Origin: Cristatella mucedo
Lineage: Eukaryota > Bryozoa > Phylactolaemata > Cristatellidae
NCBI GenBank assembly: GCA_009760855.2
Contig: WPIO01000026.1
Coordinates: 4,841,001-4,905,000 of the forward strand
Reading direction: 5' to 3'
DNA length: 64,000 bases
Part shown: positions 57,939-64,000 of the stretch, in pieces
Position numbering within the stretch: position 1 is the stretch's first letter
Layout of the letters: every line of letters starts with the position of its first letter
Program-made: the position numbers and the translations under genes
The notes under the pieces: model-generated
What the model was told of the DNA's origin: nothing
What the model saw: only the letters and a program-made list of their open reading frames with translations
The model's database searches: none

Positions 57939-59471
57939 CCACAGTCGTCACGTCACATGTTTATTTCGATACATCTTTAATCTTGTTTGTAAATAACTGT
58001 ACCCGTGCAGTCGTCAGTTCCCTGAGATAGAGATCATATACTTATCAGACATATTGGCATGGTAGGGAACACGTTGGTTGTTAGTACCGTGTTATTGCAT
58101 TGCTAGCGCTCACGTGTCGAAGCATGAAGATGTTCTCATCATTTGGATTGATTGAGGAAGCCACAAAGCGAGCCTGGTCTCAAGGTCTTTCCTGCATACC
58201 TATCTACGCGACCTCTGCCAAAGTCGAAACCTCCAACGAAGTTGCTACAACAAAATGGCATTGCGTGCTCTGAGAGCTTGAGTAGTAAACGGAATACAAT
58301 AAAGAGATGCTCTAAAGGTGCTCTAGATTAAAGTTCTGTACAATGCTGGACAGACTTCGATATTCAATACTACCTAATTATACTGCGATCTGCAATGCTG
58401 TCTCAGAGGCCGATGCCGTGTTATTGCTTCAAGCTAGAGAAACTCCCAGTCTCACTAATTTTATATGGAGAAGAAGAATGTAAATATCGATGCAACCGTG
58501 TTGACCCTTGTCCTTATGAATAAACGAAGAGTCGGCAAAGGGTCTAAATGGTCAACTTTGGTGCATCTGCTATGCATCGCTGGTGCTTAATACGCGGTGA
58601 CTCCGAAATACATATACACTTTCTTCTTCTCAGTACCTATGCCACGCTGCACACGTGGTCAGAGGTCAAACCCTAGGGCATTGTGGGGCATCTGGTCCGT
58701 GCAATCTACCGATAATGCTACAATGGCTGAACAGCAGCATGAAAATGTATCCATTATTTTGTGATCTTATGGCTGATCTTAAGTGACCACACGTGCCAAA
58801 ATAATAGCACAATGGCCTTCGTACGTTTGCTGCATTGTTGCAGACCAATTGTGCCATGTCTTCAGTTTTAGTTCTGGCCTGGCCGCCTCGGAGCAGGCAG
58901 CAAGTGTTGCCCGAGATTGCTTTCTAGCTGCCGCGAGCATGGAGCTACAGAGTGGAGCCCGGCACGGCGTCTCGCACTTCCGACTACTCGTCTAGCCACT
59001 CGTGCAAGCGAAACTTGTGCTAGCTTTGCAGCTGCAGCAGCAGCGCCAGCTGCTTCTGCATTTTGAACAACTGATATCCAACATCGAGGCGACTTATGGC
59101 ATTAATTAGAAAACAACGGCCGAATTGCTTTTCAAGTGATCATCGTTCAAGTATGTTCTCAAAACCACAGGGCAAAAGCTGATAGTGATATAAGGCAAAG
59201 CTGTCTTAACCTATACGCCGGGCTTCTCACTTGCAAGCACTTGTGCACGTTATAATTCCTAGATATTTTCCAGTTTACTATGCCAGGGTCTGCCAAGTCT
59301 GACGATTGGTCAGCAGAGTTAATGACAGACGCAATGTCTCAGTGGGAGATGGCATTTAAAAATGCAGGTGCTCATTTAGGCTTTTTAGGCTGCTCCAAAG
59401 TTAGTGCAGCAACGAAAGATCTTTGTGTAGTTTTGTTCGCACATCAGAGAGCCAGCCGATGAACAACGCCA
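57939..59471. other. Unassigned region
   Basis: No recognised gene. A short GCAGCAGCAGCGCCAGC run near 59030. Small ORFs only. Confidence 0.35.
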
Positions 59472-59750
59472 ACGGTGTATTGCCCAAGGCACGGAGCAGC
59501 AAGACGCACGACTGCCTTCGCCCCCTTCTCACACTCTAGTCCCCCCTCCCCCACTCCTCCAGTCCACCATCTCCCCACCAGCAGGTTACCGGCCTGTGTC
59601 CATCCCACATCACAGGCGGACCACAGCTGTGCACCGGCCGACCCTGATGGTGAATCCACCATCTGGCCACCAGCGGGTTACTGGCCTGTGTCCACGCCAC
59701 ATCACAGGCTCATCAGAGGAGCCGGCATACATACATACAATACATACATA
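59472..59750 (-). mobile_element. Compound GC-rich repeat unit, inverted copy
   Basis: Reverse complement of 60917-61238 with scattered differences. It contains two subrepeats, each with GGCCTGTGTCC and CACATCACAGGC, and CCGGCTCCTCTGATGAGCC in the minus sense. Ends in ATAC repeats. Confidence 0.75.
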
Positions 59751-59782
59751 CACACGTGGCCGGTGCACAGCAGTGGTCCGCC

Positions 59783-59968
59783 TGTGATGTGGTATGGACA
59801 CAGGCCGGTAAATCGCTGGTGGGGAGATGGTGGACTGGAGAGTGGAGGATTGGGGAGTCGAGTGTGAGTAGGGACCGAAGGGAGCCGTGCGCTCTCCGGC
59901 TCTGTGCGTTGGTAATAAGCTGTCGGTGTTGGGCATCGGCTGGTTCTCTGCTGTGCGAACAAACTACA
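59783..59968 (+). mobile_element. LTR-like direct repeat, left copy
   Basis: Starts TGTGATGTGGTATGGACACA and ends GTGCGAACAAACTACA, so has TG...CA borders; 186 bp, with TTGGTAATAAGCTGTCGGTG inside. The right copy at 61061-61238 is nearly identical apart from a 10-base difference. Homology continues 25-30 bp left of the TG, so the exact border is uncertain. Confidence 0.55.
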
Positions 59969-60006
59969 AGCTATTTCGTGGGATGGAGCCGATGACGCCC
60001 TGAGAG

Positions 60007-60675
60007 ATGTCTTGTGCAGCGTCCGTAGGCTTTGATGGCTTCGGAGACTTCGTTGGCTGGCTGCTGAACTTCGAGAGGGAGATCGAGAAAAGTGGCTACA
60101 AGCCGAGTGAGTGCCACTTGTTTTTGCTCCTTGCTGCCGGTAGAGCGCGATTGCTGCACACTGATCGGGTAAAGGCTGGTCGGACTGCGAGGGCCAACAG
60201 GAGCGACCGGGAGCGGCAGCAGCGATCACTGACTGTGTGCCGGGCGACAGAGGTTTGTCAGGCTGCCACGCCGTGGCGGCAGGCAACGGCTCTCAAAGCG
60301 GTAACGGTTGATCAGGCTGCGATGGTGTTCCACGAAGCAACGGCGTTGTGCGAGGCAACGGTCATCGGTGTTGCTGAGGCGACAGAGGGTGAGACGATGC
60401 ACGGAGAGTCGGCGGCGTCCGCGACACAGTCGGTGGCGTCCGCGACAGAGTCGGCGGCGTCCGCGACAGAGTCAGCGGCGTCCGCGTGGACGGCGGCGGC
60501 GTCCTCGAGGAGGGCGGTGGCGTCCGCGTGGAGGGCGGTGGCGTCCGCGTGGAAGGCGTCGGCGTCTGCGAGGAAGGCGGCGGCGTCCGTGACAGAGTCG
60601 GTGGCCTGTGATGCAGAGCAAGCCATGACGGTGACGTTGGCCGGCGACCAGCCGGTGGGCTGTGACGTGGCCTAG
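60007..60675 (+). CDS. gag-like ORF remnant with alanine/serine-rich minisatellite
   Basis: 222 codons starting 39 bp after the left LTR-like copy. Residues 9-55 include FDGFGDFVGWLLNFEREIEK and CHLFLLLAAGRARLLHTD, which has the shape of the gag capsid start of Ty3/gypsy-type LTR elements (F-x-G-x-GD-F-x-x-WL-x-x-FE ... L-x-L-x-GRAR). The rest, from about residue 130, is ASATESA/ASAWRAV repeats encoded by a GC-rich minisatellite (60400-60600). No protease, RT or integrase follows. Likely a non-autonomous or decayed element; a chance ORF in the repeat part is possible. Family call is inference from a short motif. Confidence 0.4.
   Translation: MSCAASVGFDGFGDFVGWLLNFEREIEKSGYKPSECHLFLLLAAGRARLLHTDRVKAGRTARANRSDRERQQRSLTVCRATEVCQAATPWRQATALKAVTVDQAAMVFHEATALCEATVIGVAEATEGETMHGESAASATQSVASATESAASATESAASAWTAAASSRRAVASAWRAVASAWKASASARKAAASVTESVACDAEQAMTVTLAGDQPVGCDVA
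60400..60600. repeat. GC-rich minisatellite, about 18-24-bp units
   Basis: Repeats of GTCGGCGGCGTCCGCGACAG and GGGCGGTGGCGTCCGCGTGG. Confidence 0.9.
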
Positions 60676-60916
60676 GCCGGAGTGTGTGCAGATCGAATAG
60701 TCTGCACAGGACGGAGAGACTGGGAAGGCTTGAGAGGCTGTGCAGGCTGGAGAAGCAGCTGCGCATGTCGGAGACGCGACGGCAGAATCAGCAGAGGCGG
60801 ATATGCTTGCTCATTGCTGCTCTGTACCTTGCAGCTACATGAGTTGGTGCTGCAAACTTGTGACCCTTCGTGTTGGGGCTGCAAACTTGTGACCTTAAGG
60901 TCAAGGGAGCGTGTAG

Positions 60917-61238
60917 TTCGTATGTACGTGCGTATGTATGTATTGTATGCCGGCTCCTCTGATGAGCCTGTGATGTGGCGTGGACACAGGCCAGTAACCC
61001 GCTGGTGGCCAGATGGTGGGTTCACCATCTGGGTCGGCCGGTGCACAGCTGTGGTCCGCCTGTGATGTGGTATGGACACAGGCCGGTAACCTGCTTGTGG
61101 GGAGATGGTGGACTGGAGAGTGGAGAAGTGGGGAGTCGAGTGTGAGTAGGGGCCGAAGGGAGCCGTGCGCTCTCCGGCTCCGTGCTCCGTTGGTAATAAA
61201 CTGTCGGTGTTGGGCATCGGCTGTGCGAACAAACTACA
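60917..61238 (+). mobile_element. Compound GC-rich repeat unit, right copy (includes LTR-like copy 61061-61238)
   Basis: ATAC-type repeat, then GCCGGCTCCTCTGATGAGCC, a first subrepeat from TGTGATGTGGCGTGGACACA (60969) and a second from TGTGATGTGGTATGGACACA (61061) ending GCGAACAAACTACA. AATAAA occurs in GGTAATAAACTGTCGG, consistent with a polyadenylation signal in an LTR. Confidence 0.7.
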
Positions 61239-62631
61239 CTTTGCAAAGCACGAAGAAAATGCCATACACATTGCCGACGGCCAGCTGAAGTAGCGAGCGA
61301 TGAAATAATTTGTCCGTTGTCGTGGCTGAGTTCGGGTTCAACGCCTGCAGCTGGAGTAAAGAAAAAGTGTAGACTTAAGTGAGCTGATGCCCGGATTTAC
61401 ATTCGCATGCTGCTACCCGAGGCCGCTTAGCATTCTGACAGGCATATTCATCTTGGCTCTCCTAAGTTTTAGCAGCAAACACCCTACGCACAGCAATGGC
61501 TACACAAAGCAATCAGTAATAAATTATGCATCCTCGGTGCTGGCATTTGCTAGTGTTCAGACCACTGCGACCCGAGATCCGCGACCTCAGCAGTTGACGG
61601 GCTTGGACCAGTCAAAGGAGAAACAAGAGCTCCGGACGGCGTGAGAGAGAGAGCGCCAGTCTGCCCTTGACCTATGCCATTGACCGGCCAGTTGCCAGCG
61701 ACCTCCTCAAGCACTCACACTGTAAACGGAGAGACTGTCTGTTTTTAGGAACACGTCACGTTTACTTTATAGACAAACAGCTAGAGCTCTACCTACCGTC
61801 TGCTTGATGGTGTTTACGCAAGGCAAATAAACACGCGGCAGAACTAGACGCGGAAGCTCACTGGCCAGCAATAAAGGGCAGCTGGATTCTGCTGGAGCAC
61901 AGCGAGGCAGCCCGCGGGCAGCCAGCGGATGGGTAGCAGATGCTAATGTTGATTGTTGTTGATGCTAGTTCGGCTGGTCATCCGTAGTCTGCATCCTGTC
62001 CTGTCCATGCAAACTAAACGTGACATTTTAAAATCAGGCAGCTATTAGCAGGCCTTGAAATGCATCTGCATGCAGAAGATTTCAGGCAGCTCATGCAGTG
62101 TTCACATTTCTAAGCTGCCCAGTGCTATCACTGGCTCGCTTAGAAGAGCAACGCTAGCTACGGCTGCAGGTGCAGACAGGCTCGCGGAGCGAGAGCTCGC
62201 GGCGGAGCGCAAGTAAGCATTAGATCACCAGCACGGGCCACCAAGCAAGTATCACAGCGCTGCAGGAAAGGCCAAATGGTGGATCTCGGCTCGATCGGCT
62301 ACTTCGCAGAGCGATGCTATTGCATCTTTCCCCGAAAGCCAATGCTAATGGCCGGTGAACTGTTTTTTCTAGTTAAATCATGTAGAAGACAGTTAACCAG
62401 AAGACCGTTGAGCTGTAGAAATCTTTGACAGAGTAGCGACCCTTACTTGTTTCCGCATCAAATGAAAAACCTTTTGCTTTCTTGTCGTATTTTTAGTCGC
62501 TAGGTGTGCTGGTAGCTGTCTTACTGTCCGTTCTTTACGCCATCCCTCGCGGCACTATAGCAAGTGTGATCTTTTCAAGATTGAGCCGTCTGATATTGGC
62601 CAGGACTAATTTTTAGCATTGGGTAGCGGCT
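61239..62631. other. Unassigned region
   Basis: No recognised gene; a GC-rich spot at 62160-62210 with GGCTCGCGGAGCGAGAGCTC and a following GTAAGC, not enough to call an exon. Confidence 0.35.
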
Positions 62632-62725
62632 GATGATAATTAAAGTAATAATACATTTCTCTAGCGTCCTCGGAGAACTAAATCTCTGTCAAGGTACTTT
62701 ACATATGCTGTACAGGAAGCTGAAG
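62632..62725 (-). mobile_element. LINE-family 3' end only
   Basis: AATTAAAGTAATAATACATT, CTCGGAGAACTAAATCTCTG, AAGGTACTTTACATATGCTG; about 90 bp. Confidence 0.65.
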
Positions 62726-62756
62726 TTTGTTAACGGCTGATTCGGCTCTTTCGGCT

Positions 62757-63063
62757 ATTCTTCTTCTTTATCTTCTTCATCCTTTTCTTTTTCTTCTTTT
62801 TCTTCTTCTTTTTCTTCTTTTTCTTCTTCTTCTTCTTTTTCTTCTTCTTCTTCTTCTTTTTCTTCTTCTTCTTCTTCTTCTTCTTTTTCTTCTTCTTCTT
62901 TTTCTTCTTCTTCTTCTTTTTCTTCTTTTTCTTTTTCTTCTTCTTTTTCTTCTTCTTCTTCTTTTTCTTCTTCTTCTTCTTTTTCTTTTTCTTCTTTTTC
63001 TTCTTCTTCTTTTTCTTTTTCTTCTTTTTCTTCTTCTTCTTTTTCTTCTTCTTCTTCTTCTTT
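62757..63063. repeat. (TTC/TTTC)n polypyrimidine tract, about 305 bp
   Basis: Pure pyrimidine on the + strand apart from a few bases at the left end; the Lys/Glu-rich and Leu/Phe-rich ORFs across it are artefacts. Confidence 0.97.
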
Positions 63064-63650
63064 CACCGTCTAGTGACGCTGGGTGCCTCTGCTGGCTCCG
63101 CCATCAGGGAAAACTAATGTGGAACTTGCGATGGCACCTGACTGCCTTTGAATACTTTATATTTGAACCGCGGCAGGCTGAAACTGACCTGGTGACGCAC
63201 CGTATCTATTGGTGGTCCATCCTCATCCAGCAGATTGGCCGCCTTTGATTTTCCATCAGAGGTTGCTGTCGGTCCTTCATTTATGCAGCGTTTCCGTCCA
63301 AAGTCATTCGGGCTCTCAGCTCTTGGCCGTAAAGAGCCATTAAGCCTTAATAGTCGGTGCTGAATATGGCCTCTATGTTCAACTTAAAATCCGAGAAATT
63401 TGATTGTGTTTTCTTTGCTAAATGATTTGCGATAGAGATCAATAAAAGCCCCGGTTGATCAATGGATGCAGAGCAAGTTTCTCACTTTAACCAACAAGAC
63501 CTTTCACACCTTTGCTCCTCCATTCTTAGATGAACTTACTGTACCGGTATCAGATACAGATTAGCTCGCTCTTCTGGCGTGCATCATCTCAACGTCAGCT
63601 TAATAGAAGATGGTTGCCTTTTTCATTTAAGAAAATAAGTTAAATCCTGT
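63064..63650. other. Unassigned region
   Basis: No recognised gene or repeat. Confidence 0.35.
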
Positions 63651-63905
63651 AATTCTGTGTCCCAAAGCCTGGAACTCACTACCGACGCACGTCGCAACAT
63701 CCCCTGACGTGACGACATTTAAAAGCACCTGTTTATTACAGCATTTGGTGGGTCTTTGTGATTCGAATTTCCTGTGCAAGTACCGCTTACGCTGTACCTG
63801 CTGCGTGCTGATGTTTCCACCGATCATTTGGTAATACTTTGTACACAGCATATGTAAAGTGCCTGGAAAAAGATTAAGTTCTTTGAGGGCGCTATACAAA
63901 TATGT
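63651..63905 (+). mobile_element. LINE 3' fragment
   Basis: CCCAAAGCCTGGAACTCACT (PKAWNSL codons), CATCCCCTGACGTGACGACA (DLTTF codons), 3' UTR, then GTGCCTGGAAAAAGATTAAG, TTCTTTGAGGGCGCTATACA. Confidence 0.85.
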
Positions 63906-64000
63906 CATAATAATAATAATAATAATAATAATAATGCACTTGATAAAGCTCCCTCAGAGAACTCAATCTCTCTCTAGGCGATTTAAATTTGCTGCCAAGG
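63906..64000 (-). mobile_element. LINE 3' end, continues past the window edge
   Basis: (AAT)n, GCACTTGATAAAGC, CCCTCAGAGAACTCAATCTC, TCTAGGCGATTTAAATTTGC. Tail-to-tail with the preceding copy. Confidence 0.8.

Noticed and set aside
60950-61000. Hammerhead ribozyme in the LTR-like repeat (CTGATGA, a 7-bp stem, then CAGTAAC)
   Set aside because: The GAAA box reads GTAA with extra bases, the CTGATGA part is missing from the other subrepeats, and no matching stem III is evident. A covariance-model search could settle it.
62727-63248. Leu/Phe-rich 173-codon ORF (looks like a membrane protein) and the Lys/Glu-rich ORF opposite
   Set aside because: Translation of the TTC/TTTC tract.

Overview
Animal nuclear DNA, almost certainly an invertebrate metazoan: long introns with GT/GC-AG borders, dense non-LTR retrotransposons, tRNA-derived SINEs, hAT-type and foldback DNA elements, and long microsatellites. 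There are no operons, ribosome binding sites, CRISPR arrays or rRNA genes. The exact species cannot be read from the sequence. One cellular gene is recognised with confidence: an RSAD1/HemW-type radical SAM protein on the + strand. I pieced it together from 14 exons between 1 and 42793; its first exon is cut by the left edge. Every junction keeps the reading frame, and the spliced part inside the window is 1239 nt (412 residues plus stop). It carries the C-x3-C-x2-C iron-sulphur motif, the GGGTPS motif, an SIGLQ strand, [31 protein letters not shown] and a C-terminal winged-helix-like GLNVADSI segment. Layout: 1-42793 is rsad1, with introns filled by degenerate copies of one L2/CR1-like LINE family (mostly antisense to the gene), two SINE families, a 1.7 kb element with about 200 bp inverted ends (464-2152), a 126 bp near-perfect hairpin element (24455-24580) and a 183 bp SPIN-like hAT MITE (38392-38574). 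42794-48521 is mostly unassigned sequence with a SINE and a CA/CG tract. 48522-50245 holds the best preserved LINE 3' half and a second copy next to it. 50434-57300 has very long GA tracts, a nested GAGCTC-type palindromic repeat and a few unassigned minus-strand ORFs that look protein-like. 57305-58020 has three LINE 3' ends. 59472-61238 is a compound repeat with inverted and direct copies of a GC-rich unit around a gag-like ORF. 62757-63063 is a 300 bp TTC/TTTC tract, and two LINE 3' ends meet tail to tail at the right edge. The most informative system is the LINE/SINE pair: the tRNA-headed SINE ends in the same GCGCC...AGAGATTAAGTTCTCT...GGCGC stem-loop as the LINE, which indicates that the SINE parasitises the LINE reverse transcriptase. 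Other points worth a second look are the SPIN-like MITE, the palindromic LTR-like element with its gag-like ORF, and the GC-AG intron in rsad1.
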